Shown in pieces: positions 1-7,091 of a stretch of DNA of 64,000 nucleotides. Every line of letters starts with the position of its first letter. The first letter of the stretch is position 1. The DNA comes from Ectothiorhodospira shaposhnikovii (GTDB lineage Bacteria > Pseudomonadota > Gammaproteobacteria > Ectothiorhodospirales > Ectothiorhodospiraceae). The stretch spans positions 1-64,000 of the forward strand of contig NZ_NRSM01000020.1 of assembly GCF_016584105.1 (NCBI RefSeq), in the 5' to 3' direction. Made by a program: the position numbers and the translations under genes. Below the pieces are notes generated by a model that saw only the letters and a list, made by a program, of their open reading frames with translations, was not told the DNA's origin and did no database searches.

Positions 1-120
1 AACCAGCGTTGAAGGTCACCATGGTTGCATGGTCCTTTGAACTCCGGAGGAAACGCCCCGTGCGGACCCGCATGCGGGGTGTTGTGGAGGCCGGGGGAGA
101 AAAACCCCCGGCTATCCGAT
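1..120 (+). mobile_element. Group II intron, 3' end (domains V and VI), probably class C-attC
   Basis: The first 120 bases look like the 3' terminus of a bacterial group II intron. Bases about 52-84 fold as a domain V hairpin: the CCCCG/CGGGG and TGCG/CGCA arms close on a GACC-type loop, and a CGC replaces the usual AGC triad, which is typical of class C introns. Bases 90-97 and 105-112 pair (GCCGGGGG with CCCCCGGC) as domain VI. The run ends CTATCCGAT at base 120, with an A seven bases from the end. The RNA is read rightward, opposite to the neighbouring cassette genes, which is the known orientation of introns that target integron attC sites. The reverse transcriptase and the 5' domains lie left of the window. 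The call rests on structure and consensus recognised by eye. Confidence 0.75.
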
Positions 121-132
121 TATGCACTTAAT
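121..132 (-). other. attC remnant split by the group II intron
   Basis: Directly after the intron boundary the flank reads TATGCAC. This is the right half of a GTTATGC-type attC core on this strand (GCATAA on the cassette strand). It lies a few bases beyond the stop codon of the leftward cassette gene, exactly where that gene's attC should begin. Insertion between GT and TATGC fits the attC-core target used by class C-attC introns. The rest of the attC should lie beyond the 5' end of the intron, outside the window. Confidence 0.55.
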
Positions 133-930
133 CTACTTGAGTTGCATAACAATTGGAACAATGTCTTCATTTGGTATAAGGCCAAGCTTCATAAGGTTGA
201 ATACATCAGCACCAAGGCCTTGAACGGTCATACTGCCCGGCTTTACATCCGTTGGTCCGAAAGCGACCTCTCCGCCAAAGTTAATCAAGCCCCGGTGGTA
301 AAGATCTAAGCACTCGTACAATATTTGATATAGGTTCTTCGAGAAACTGCCGTGACTGCGGTAGTCATCACAACGCATTGGAAATTCCTGCTTTGCAACT
401 GCAAGTTTGAGAATGCAAAGCTGACGGTATGTAAGTTGTTCCGCAGTTTTTGTAACCTGGTGCGCCAGTTGAGCACTAATCTGCGGGTCAAAGGCAACGG
501 CCGCAAAGAGATGCCCCATGTACGGAATTTTTTTCTCCTCGGGCTCCCGCTGGCTCTTTAATAGAACGCTCTCAGCAACTTCCTCAGCATCCGAGCGAGA
601 TGGGCCCTTTGACTCGAAAAAACCGTCAGTTCGAATTGTGTCACCTTGATTTAACCGTTGACGAATATCTTCTGCAGCGATTGCCAGGACGCCCCCTACT
701 CGCACCTGCTCTCGCGGACCAAGAAGACGCTCAGAAGCTTCCTCGCCAATGTGTTTAAGTGCGGCTGCTGCCGCAGCTCCACCTGCACCCAAGAGAGCAG
801 CGCCTGCTGGCCCTCCAGCGAGAAAGCCAAGTGCCCCACCAACCGCTCCCCCAGCAATCTCAGCCCCCGTATTGATAAGACGTCTGATCCCACTTTGTTT
901 ATCTTGTTTGTTCTTTGAATTTTCTGGCAC
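133..930 (-). CDS. Hypothetical integron-cassette protein with glycine-zipper segment
   Basis: This 265-residue protein of unknown function starts with GTG at 930, behind a GAGGT ribosome site. Residues about 20-60 are a Gly/Ala-rich stretch with repeated GxxxG spacing (GGAVGGALGFLAGGPAGAAL), long enough to enter a membrane. The rest is a soluble, charged domain with no motif I recognise. The start lies about 30 bases after the core of the upstream attC (957-963) and the stop abuts an intron-split attC, so the gene fills one cassette with almost no spare DNA. Its base composition is more AT-rich than the chromosome right of 2.4 kb. Function is unknown. Cassette genes of this kind are often stress or phage-defence functions, but that is only a guess here. 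Confidence 0.75.
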   Translation of the reverse strand: MPENSKNKQDKQSGIRRLINTGAEIAGGAVGGALGFLAGGPAGAALLGAGGAAAAAALKHIGEEASERLLGPREQVRVGGVLAIAAEDIRQRLNQGDTIRTDGFFESKGPSRSDAEEVAESVLLKSQREPEEKKIPYMGHLFAAVAFDPQISAQLAHQVTKTAEQLTYRQLCILKLAVAKQEFPMRCDDYRSHGSFSKNLYQILYECLDLYHRGLINFGGEVAFGPTDVKPGSMTVQGLGADVFNLMKLGLIPNEDIVPIVMQLK

Positions 931-956
931 AGATTTACCTCAGAGGCTCAATTGGG

Positions 957-1046
957 GCATAACGTTGTAGGTAAGGGGCGCTGCGCGGCGCTTTATCGCG
1001 CAGCGTCCAGCGACCGAAGGGAGCGGCCTTGACCGCAGTGTTAGAC
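957..1046 (-). other. attC recombination site of the GNAT cassette
   Basis: On the cassette (minus) strand the site begins with GTCTAAC (bases 1046-1040), ends with GTTATGC (963-957), and spans 90 bp. That matches the RYYYAAC...GTTRRRY layout of attC apart from one base in the second core. Internal arms pair imperfectly: GCGCTGCGCG faces CGCGCAGCGT, and GGTAAGG faces CCTTGACC. The TAA stop of the acetyltransferase gene lies inside the first core, a typical cassette arrangement. Confidence 0.75.
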
Positions 1047-1484
1047 GCGGAGTTTCCCAGACCGAAGTTCATAGAGCGTGCTCTTAGATAAGCCAAGTTT
1101 TTCGTAGAGCCTAGCGGCTACTGTTCCTTCTCGCACAATCAACGCCACATGTGAATCGCTGCCTTTTTTCTCTACCACCTGCTTTACAAGATCACGGGCA
1201 ATTCCTTTTCCACGGTATTGCCCGGCGACAAATAACTCTTGGATGAAGAAAATGGAGCCGACCTGCCATGGGTAACTGAAGCCAAATACAGCGCCGACTA
1301 TCTTGTCTTCATTATCAGTGGCGACGAGGACTCCATCAGCATCTATGCGAAAGAACGATTCAAGATATGCTTTGGCTCGGCTCTCTGGCCAACTCTCTTC
1401 ATAGGGTGGCTCAGCATATATTTCTTGTAGAAGCATCCCACAAGGCTGTAGGTCCGTTTCGATGCATTGGCGGATGGTGATCAT
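1041..1484 (-). CDS. GNAT family N-acetyltransferase (integron cassette)
   Basis: This 147-residue protein is a single GNAT domain that should transfer an acetyl group from acetyl-CoA. The acetyl-CoA-binding motif A is visible around residue 95 (QYRGKGIARDLV), preceded by the strand FIQELFVA and followed by the motif B region AARLYEKLGL. The length is normal for a one-domain GNAT enzyme. ATG at 1484 lies about 13 bases after an attC core (GTTAGAC on this strand), and the stop lies within the next attC, so the gene is a complete cassette. Some members of this broad family modify aminoglycosides, but the substrate cannot be read from the sequence. Confidence 0.85.
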   Translation of the reverse strand: MITIRQCIETDLQPCGMLLQEIYAEPPYEESWPESRAKAYLESFFRIDADGVLVATDNEDKIVGAVFGFSYPWQVGSIFFIQELFVAGQYRGKGIARDLVKQVVEKKGSDSHVALIVREGTVAARLYEKLGLSKSTLYELRSGKLRV

Positions 1485-1498
1485 TGGACTGGTCTAGC

Positions 1499-1571
1499 GT
1501 CTAACGAATAAAGCTGAGCAGTCTTGGCGGAGCGCAGCGCAGCCAAGATCTGCTCTTGCGAGTTGTTGGGG
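1499..1571 (-). other. attC recombination site of the preceding cassette
   Basis: This is a 73-bp imperfect palindrome bounded by GTCTAAC (1499-1505) and GTTGGGG (1565-1571). The inner arms GAGCAG-TCTTGGC and GCCAAGA-TCTGCTC are complementary apart from extrahelical bases, the hallmark of folded attC strands. The core at 1499-1505 provides the junction for the acetyltransferase cassette, so this attC belongs to the cassette to its right. That cassette's gene is decayed: only a short open stretch can be read just right of 1572. Confidence 0.75.
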
Positions 1572-1655
1572 CTATCATAAGTGGCTCAAAGCCCGCGTAG
1601 CCTGGAACCGAGGTAGCGCCATCAAGATCCGCAACGGCAGAAAAATGAGGGCTCA

Positions 1656-1717
1656 TCAATGACACAAAAACTTCGCTGGATCAACTCCGTTATCCAGCGA
1701 AGTTTTTGTGTCATTGA
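1656..1717. repeat. Perfect 26-bp inverted repeat with 10-bp loop
   Basis: Bases 1656-1681 and 1692-1717 are exact reverse complements over 26 positions. After one bulged C, the loop can add three more pairs (AAC/GTT). Transcribed either way it would form a very stable hairpin. It lacks a following T-run, so it is not a textbook terminator. It could be a folded recombination site, a miniature-element relic or a bidirectional RNA barrier within the integron remnant. Confidence 0.9.
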
Positions 1718-1819
1718 ATAGCATGATTTTCCGAATTTTTCTGCTTAATTTTTCTCTTGATGGCATCAAACGGTATGCAAATAAAATTCCGTATTCCTGC
1801 CCCAACAGTAGATTAGACA

Positions 1820-1849
1820 GAATCTGTCTTTCCCAGGAAAGACAGATTC
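1820..1849. repeat. Perfect 14-bp palindrome with 2-bp centre
   Basis: GAATCTGTCTTTCC (1820-1833) and GGAAAGACAGATTC (1836-1849) are exact reverse complements separated by CA. It could be an operator or a cruciform site. No gene with a clear promoter starts beside it. Confidence 0.85.
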
Positions 1850-2059
1850 CGTATAGCACATCCCCTCCCTCCCAGGAACAAAGCACGCATTTTCTGGCAC
1901 CGCTTCGGTAAATAACTGATTCAAAATGAAATCAAATCCGAACCAGCACCCTGACACCAGATCAGGCTGATTCCATGCTCCCAGACGGCCAATGCTATAC
2001 AGACTCCGCATAAGCCAACTTACACAGAATGGAACGTGACTTTCGAAGATCAATACTGG

Positions 2060-2299
2060 CGAGTTTCGATCATGCGCGAAGAGGAGGTGCGGCGCATGCT
2101 TGGCGAACTTGGGGGCGTTGCATAGATGATCGCCGCTCTGCTCTATGGGAGCGGGGTGAGGCTGGTGAAATACCCACACCCCCGCGTGTCGGATGTGGAA
2201 TCTGACCAGAGAGTGTGTGTGATGCGATGCAGCGGCCCTGCCCCATTCGGGCCGCACGGGTTCCCTGTACTCCATGATCTTTCCAATGCATGGTCCTGA
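2060..2299 (+). pseudogene. Integron-integrase-type tyrosine recombinase, decayed fragment
   Basis: Read rightward, one frame gives REEEVRRMLGELGGVA, an in-frame TAG at 2123, then MIAALLYGSGVRLV and VSDVESDQRV. This follows the order and spacing of the XerC/IntI core around the first catalytic Arg (family pattern EEVRRVL..L.G...(I/M)A.LLYGSGLRL.E..LRVKD.D.D). The N-terminal half, patch III and the His-x-x-Arg and Tyr motifs are missing, and similarity fades after about 2215 although the frame runs to 2297-2299. The fragment lies right of the cassettes and points away from them, the normal placement of intI. It cannot encode an active recombinase. An unrelated XerC-type gene is possible, but the attC sites next door favour IntI. 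Confidence 0.7.
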
Positions 2300-2471
2300 G
2301 GTCTAGATTAGCCGATTATGTGACGCATGTCCTGTTTCAGGTCCAGCTTGCCGTCCGGTTCGGCAGGGATACCCGCCGTTTCCCGATTTTGCGTTTTTTG
2401 GGCGCCCCACTCCCCCGTTTTCTTGTATCGTGTGGCCTTTCTTCGCATCGACCAGAGATTCGGATAACCCC

Positions 2472-3959
2472 ATGACGAACAAGAAGAAGATCACCATCAT
2501 CGGTGCCGGCTTTTCCGGCATGGCGGCGGCGGCCACCCTGGCCCGGGAAGGGATGGACGTGACCGTGATCGAACGCCACGACATCCCCGGCGGACGGGGG
2601 CGGCAATTCTCGGCGCAAGGGTTCACCTTCGACATGGGACCCAGCTGGTACTGGATGCCCGATGTGATCGATGACTTCTTCGCCCGCTTCGACCGTCGGG
2701 TATCGGACTATTTCGAGCTCAAACGGCTGGACCCGTCCTATCGGATCTATTTCGGCAAGGATGATTACGTGGAGATCCCCGCCAGCATGGAAAAAGCAGA
2801 AGCCCTGTTCGAGGGCATCGAACCCGGCGCCGGGGCGCAGCTGCGGGCCTTCATGCAGGAGGCCGAGGTGAAGTACACCGTGGGCATCGGCGAGTTCGCC
2901 AACAAACCCTGTCTGTCCATCATGGAGTTCGCCCAGCCGCGGCTGCTCAAGTATCTGTTTTCCATGCACCTGCTGCGCTCCTTCCGCAGCCACATCAGTC
3001 GCTACTTCAAGAGTCCCCGCATCCAGCGCATGCTGGAGTTCCCCATCCTGTTCCTGGGGGGGACGGGCCGCACCACCCCGGCCCTGTACAGCATGATGAA
3101 CTACGGCGACATCAAGCTGGGCACCTGGTATCCCATGGGGGGCATGCACCAGCTGGCCCGGGCCATGCACCGGCTGGCGGAGGAACAGGGGGTGACGTTC
3201 CACTTCAGTACCGAGGCCACCCGCATCGACACCCGGGATGGCAAGGCGGCGGCGGTTGAGACGAACCAGGGGCGGTTCGAGGCGGATTTCATCATCGCCT
3301 CCGGCGACTATCACCACATAGAACAGGTCCTGCTGCCCCGGGAGGCCCGCACCTACGACCAGGCCTACTGGGACAAGCGGGTGATGTCCCCCTCCTCCTT
3401 GATCTTCTATATGGGGGTGAACAGGAAGCTGGAGGGTCTGTTGCACCACACCCTGCTGTTCGACGCGGATTTCGAGGCCCACGCGGCGCAGATCTATGAA
3501 GATCCCCAGTGGCCCGCGGAACCCTCCCTGTACATCAATGTCACCTCCCGGACCGACCCTTCCGTGGCGCCGGAGGGCCAGGAAAACCTCATGGTCCTGA
3601 TCCCGGTGGCCCCGGGGCTGGAGGATACCCAGGCCGTGCGCGATCGTTACTACAGCCTCATCATGGACCGCATCGAGGCCATCACCGGCCAGTCCATCCG
3701 CGAGCATGTGGTGTATTGCCGCAGTTATGCCCAGAATGACTTCACCGAGGACTATCATGCCTTCAAGGGCAATGCCTACGGCCTGGCCAACACCCTGATG
3801 CAGACCGCCTTCCTCAAGCCCCGCATGCAAAGCCGCAAGCTGGACAACCTGTACTTTGCCGGCCAGCTCACCGTGCCGGGACCGGGGGTGCCCCCCACCA
3901 TCCTTTCCGGGACCATCGCCGCCGGCGAGATCCTGGGCCGTTGCCGGAGTGAGTCATGA
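2472..3959 (+). CDS. crtI: CrtI-type phytoene desaturase family FAD oxidoreductase
   Basis: The 495-residue flavoprotein belongs to the carotenoid desaturase/isomerase family, which introduces conjugated double bonds into phytoene or later carotenes at the membrane. An FAD-binding Rossmann motif opens the protein (IIGAGFSGMAAAATLA, then E in VTVIERHDIPGGRGR). The characteristic GPSWYWMPDV follows at about residue 60, and the family C-terminal signature FAGQLTVPGPGVPPTILSG is present. The ATG at 2472 is chosen over an in-frame ATG at 2430 because the Rossmann motif then starts at residue 5. The stop overlaps the pdxH start by four bases. It lies outside a recognisable photosynthesis cluster. 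The exact step (CrtI, CrtD or a CrtN-like reaction) cannot be fixed. Confidence 0.85.
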   Translation: MTNKKKITIIGAGFSGMAAAATLAREGMDVTVIERHDIPGGRGRQFSAQGFTFDMGPSWYWMPDVIDDFFARFDRRVSDYFELKRLDPSYRIYFGKDDYVEIPASMEKAEALFEGIEPGAGAQLRAFMQEAEVKYTVGIGEFANKPCLSIMEFAQPRLLKYLFSMHLLRSFRSHISRYFKSPRIQRMLEFPILFLGGTGRTTPALYSMMNYGDIKLGTWYPMGGMHQLARAMHRLAEEQGVTFHFSTEATRIDTRDGKAAAVETNQGRFEADFIIASGDYHHIEQVLLPREARTYDQAYWDKRVMSPSSLIFYMGVNRKLEGLLHHTLLFDADFEAHAAQIYEDPQWPAEPSLYINVTSRTDPSVAPEGQENLMVLIPVAPGLEDTQAVRDRYYSLIMDRIEAITGQSIREHVVYCRSYAQNDFTEDYHAFKGNAYGLANTLMQTAFLKPRMQSRKLDNLYFAGQLTVPGPGVPPTILSGTIAAGEILGRCRSES

Positions 3960-4594
3960 CCGAGATCGACCACCGACAGACCCGCCGTGACTACAGCCGG
4001 GGCAGCCTGCGCCGGGCGGACCTGGCCGCCGATCCCTTCGCACAGCTGGGCCGCTGGCTGGCGGACGCGGAGAACCAGCCCGATGCCACCGCCATGGCCC
4101 TGGCCACGGTGAATGACCACGGCCAGCCCTCCCTGCGCATGGTCCTGCTCAAGCATCTGGATACCCGGGGGCTGTGCTGGTACTCCGATACCCGCAGCCA
4201 GAAGGGGCGGGAGCTGGCCCATAATCCCCGCGCCTGTCTGCTGTTCTACTGGGCGCCGCTGGAGAGGCAGATCCGGGTGGAGGGGATCGTGGAGCGGTTG
4301 CCCGTGGTGGAGGCGGAGGACTATTTCCATAGCCGTCCGCTGGGTAGCCGGCTGGCGGCGGCGGCCTCGCACCAGAGCGCCCCCATCACCGGCCGGGATG
4401 AACTGGAGGCCCGGCTCAAGGCGGTGCAGGAACGCCATCCGGACGGGGACGTGCCCAGGCCGGAAAGCTGGATCGGTTTCCGGCTGGTGCCGGAGGCATT
4501 CGAGTTCTGGCAGGGCCGGGATAACCGGCTCCATGACCGGTTCCGCTACCACCGGGATGAGGCGGGCTGGGGGCTGACCCGGCTGATGCCGTAA
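3956..4594 (+). CDS. pdxH: Pyridoxamine 5'-phosphate oxidase
   Basis: The product oxidises pyridoxine 5'-phosphate or pyridoxamine 5'-phosphate to pyridoxal 5'-phosphate with FMN and O2, the last step of vitamin B6 synthesis and salvage. At 212 residues it has normal family length. Visible family motifs are DPFAQLGRWLADA near residue 25, MALATV, the FMN-contacting stretch RMVLLKHLDTRG followed by WYSDTRSQKGREL, and the C-terminal signature RLHDRFRYHR...GWGLTRLMP. It is translationally coupled to the desaturase through an ATGA overlap, so the two are probably cotranscribed. No functional link between them is obvious. Confidence 0.96.
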   Translation: MTEIDHRQTRRDYSRGSLRRADLAADPFAQLGRWLADAENQPDATAMALATVNDHGQPSLRMVLLKHLDTRGLCWYSDTRSQKGRELAHNPRACLLFYWAPLERQIRVEGIVERLPVVEAEDYFHSRPLGSRLAAAASHQSAPITGRDELEARLKAVQERHPDGDVPRPESWIGFRLVPEAFEFWQGRDNRLHDRFRYHRDEAGWGLTRLMP

Positions 4595-4597
4595 GCC

Positions 4598-5950
4598 TCA
4601 GTCGGCCAGCACCAGCCGGGTGCCGAAGGGAGGCTCGGCGTCCTGAAAGGCCGCCGAGACCACCCACAACACGGGCCAGCCGGGCCTGAACCCGGCCGGC
4701 CCCTGCAGATCCGTGAGCACCACGCCCATGTCGGGCCGGTAGCGATCCGCGGCCTGCAGCAGAGGCGTGAAGTCCGTGCCCCCACCCCCTTCGAAGACGA
4801 TGTCCCGCAGGTTGGATACCCCCGGCTCCAGTTCTTCCACCGCCCGCACCCGGGTGTCGCCGATGATCACCACCAGGCGGGATTCCGTGCGCCGGGTGAT
4901 GGCCTCGATCTCGGTGGCGAAACGGCCCAGCAGGGCCTCGTCGATGGAACCGGACACGTCCACCACCAGCACCAGACGGGGCACCGAGGCGGCGGTGACC
5001 ATACCCGGCTCCCAGGGCATGCGTCGCCCTCCCGGTGCCCGCCCCCGATTGGCCAGGTAGGACCGGGAGGGCCGGGACCAGGACACTTCCGGTCGGCGGG
5101 CCAGGCCCCGGCTGACCCGGGTGCGCAACACCTGTTCCCAGGGCACCTTCACCCGGGGCAGGTCGGCGATGAGGCCCCGCAGCATGGAAAAGTCCCCGTC
5201 CCCGGCGTGGGCCCGGGTGATGCGCTGCGCCCATTCCCGGCTCTGCTCCGCCACGGTTTCCGGTTTGAGGGCGTCCTCGTCGGAGGGCAGCAGATCCCTC
5301 AGAATGTCCGCCCCCAGTTGACGGGTCCGGGCCGCCCGGGGGCCATCTTCCATGGCCTGGGCCTGACCGCCCTGCCCTTCCCGGGCAGGGCCCGAGCCGC
5401 CGTCACCCTCCCGGGATGACTGACTGGATTGCCGGGAAGACGAATCACTACTGGGCCGGCGGTCGTCGATCTGGCGATAGAGACGTTCCACGTCCCATTC
5501 CAGCAAGGATTTTTCCTCGCTCTGCTGGATCTGCAACACATCATCCAGCAGACCGCCCAGGGTGACGGAACCCTTGGGCAGGGCCATCCAGGTGAGGTGC
5601 CCGAGGCTACTGTTGACGATGGCGTCGGCGCAGATGTTGAAGAGGGCCGGATCCACGCTGCCCCTCAGACGGGCGATGGCCTGCATGCGCTGGGGGTGGC
5701 GCAGGGCCACATGCAACACCTGATGGGCCACCAGACCCACCTGCTGGGGATGGGGCAGTCGTTCGAAGGCGGGGCCGTAGAAAATGGTATGGCCGTCATT
5801 GGCGACGGTGATGGCCTCCCGGCCATCCGGCAGGTCACGGTGCTGCACCCACAGGGCCAGGCCGCCCGTGGACGGCGCGAACTCCACCAGGGTCTGGATG
5901 GCGCGGGTGCCCCGGTGGGTGGGGCCGGTGGTGAAGGCGGGTGTGATCAT
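4598..5950 (-). CDS. DUF2201 VWA-like putative metallopeptidase
   Basis: This 450-residue protein has the two-part DUF2201 architecture: an N-terminal zincin-like region (about 1-150), a low-complexity Ser/Gly/Gln linker (about 165-205), and a C-terminal von Willebrand A-like domain (about 320-450). The VWA part shows the MIDAS-type VDVSGS and TDLQG. The zinc motif reads HQVLHVALRH, where relatives have HExxH, so the catalytic Glu appears to be Gln. Its start overlaps the stop of the MoxR ATPase gene by ATGA. MoxR-VWA pairs act as AAA+/MIDAS chaperones on metal centres or membrane complexes. The target here is unknown. Confidence 0.88.
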   Translation of the reverse strand: MITPAFTTGPTHRGTRAIQTLVEFAPSTGGLALWVQHRDLPDGREAITVANDGHTIFYGPAFERLPHPQQVGLVAHQVLHVALRHPQRMQAIARLRGSVDPALFNICADAIVNSSLGHLTWMALPKGSVTLGGLLDDVLQIQQSEEKSLLEWDVERLYRQIDDRRPSSDSSSRQSSQSSREGDGGSGPAREGQGGQAQAMEDGPRAARTRQLGADILRDLLPSDEDALKPETVAEQSREWAQRITRAHAGDGDFSMLRGLIADLPRVKVPWEQVLRTRVSRGLARRPEVSWSRPSRSYLANRGRAPGGRRMPWEPGMVTAASVPRLVLVVDVSGSIDEALLGRFATEIEAITRRTESRLVVIIGDTRVRAVEELEPGVSNLRDIVFEGGGGTDFTPLLQAADRYRPDMGVVLTDLQGPAGFRPGWPVLWVVSAAFQDAEPPFGTRLVLAD

Positions 5951-7026
5951 CCCTCGCGCTGTTCCATGTAGCGCCCGTAGACCGGGCTGCCCAGCACGGC
6001 ATTCTCCAGCCCCAGGGACAGGGCCCGGTGCATGAGCAGTTCCATGGTGAGGGTCTGGGCTTCGCGGATGGGCAGGGGAACGTCGCCGCGGATGTCCGGA
6101 TACTGCTCCACGATCTCCAGGGCCCGGGCCATGCCGTGTTCCCCCGTCACCGCCGCCAGCAGGCCGTAAATCATGCCGTACAGGCCGTCCAGGGTGCGGG
6201 GCAGCAGGGCCGCCGTCTCCTTGCCGGGGGCGGCGTCCAGCAGACGGGTGACGTCCACCCCGGCCTGGATTTCCCGCAACACGCCGAAGAATTCCGCCGC
6301 GTTGGCGGCACCGATGCGTCCCTGGACGAACAGGCGCTTGGCACTGTCCGACATCCCCGACTTGAGCACGTTGGAGATGTCTTCCCAGCCCCGGGGGCTG
6401 GCGCCGATCAGGTAGTCGTTGGCCAGCTGGGTCTGGGTATCGTCCAGCTTGTCGGCGCGCACCTTGAGGTAGGCCATGACCTCGGGGGCGAATCCCCGCT
6501 CCAGGGCATGCTCCAGAAAGGCGTCGATCACCGTCTGCACGTTGAAGTGGAACATGCGGTCCGCCAGGGCCGTGCCCATGTCATGGCTCACGGCGCCGTG
6601 GAAGCGGGCGTTACCGGCCGCCACCACCATCCAGCCTTCGGGCAGGTGGTAATGGCCGACACGGCGGTCCAGGATCAGGGAATAGGCGGAGATCTGCAGG
6701 CGCTGATCCGCGGCGGTCAGTTCATCCAGGAACAGGACGCCTTCGGGCGTATCGGCCTCGGGCAGGAATTCCGGCGGAAACCAGACGGTGCGGGACTGCT
6801 GTTCGTCGGCGTAGATGGCGCCGCGAATGTCCACCGGTTCGATGGTGGTCAGGCGCAGGTCCACCAGGGGGACGTCATAATGCCGGGCCAACTGGGCAAC
6901 GATGGAGGATTTCCCCACCCCCCGGGTCCCCCACAGCATGGAGGCCCTGCGCCGCAGCACCGGATCGGCATATTGCTCGATCAGGGCCTGCTTGGCCGCG
7001 GCGATGGAAACTGCGGGGATGTTCAT
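5947..7026 (-). CDS. MoxR-like AAA+ ATPase
   Basis: This is an AAA+ ATPase of about 359 residues. Walker A is visible as GTRGVGKSS near residue 35, and Walker B as GVLFLDEL near 98, followed by the sensor-like region VVAAGN. Residues 150-350 are helical and resemble the lid of MoxR-type proteins paired with VWA partners. ATG at 7026 is chosen because AAGG lies just upstream; an in-frame ATG at 7041 would add five residues. The gene is the middle of a leftward operon: the membrane-protein gene ends 66 bp before it and the DUF2201 gene overlaps its end. ATP hydrolysis is expected to remodel a substrate presented by the VWA partner. Confidence 0.9.
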   Translation of the reverse strand: MNIPAVSIAAAKQALIEQYADPVLRRRASMLWGTRGVGKSSIVAQLARHYDVPLVDLRLTTIEPVDIRGAIYADEQQSRTVWFPPEFLPEADTPEGVLFLDELTAADQRLQISAYSLILDRRVGHYHLPEGWMVVAAGNARFHGAVSHDMGTALADRMFHFNVQTVIDAFLEHALERGFAPEVMAYLKVRADKLDDTQTQLANDYLIGASPRGWEDISNVLKSGMSDSAKRLFVQGRIGAANAAEFFGVLREIQAGVDVTRLLDAAPGKETAALLPRTLDGLYGMIYGLLAAVTGEHGMARALEIVEQYPDIRGDVPLPIREAQTLTMELLMHRALSLGLENAVLGSPVYGRYMEQREG

Positions 7027-7091
7027 GGGATTGCCTTGCATGCGTTATATCCGTCCTCGGGGTTGATCGTTTCGGACTGTGCCATATCGGC

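Larger units (their letters stand above)
1572..2059. other. Gene-poor integron segment: cassette remnant and palindromes
   Basis: No convincing intact gene lies between the attC ending at 1571 and the integrase remnant. On the minus strand about 30 codons running into the attC (1572-1650) stay open and could be the C-terminus of a lost cassette gene. The rest is AT-rich and holds the two palindromes listed separately. The attI site and integrase N-terminus expected here in an intact integron cannot be recognised. Confidence 0.5.

Noticed and set aside
25-309. 94-codon open frame at the left edge, plus strand
   Set aside because: It begins inside the group II intron structure and runs antisense to the cassette gene; no ribosome site or protein-like composition.
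1720-2059. attI site
   Set aside because: Expected between the integrase and first cassette, but no simple core-plus-binding-site pattern can be recognised by eye.
2123-2125. UAG read-through or recoding in the integrase fragment
   Set aside because: Both catalytic ends of the gene are missing, so recoding would not restore an enzyme.
1766-2275. 169-codon minus-strand frame
   Set aside because: It is antisense to the integrase fragment; composition is rich in His/Pro/Arg and unlike a protein family.
2337-3830. 497-codon minus-strand frame
   Set aside because: Antisense shadow of the carotenoid desaturase gene, created by high GC at third codon positions.
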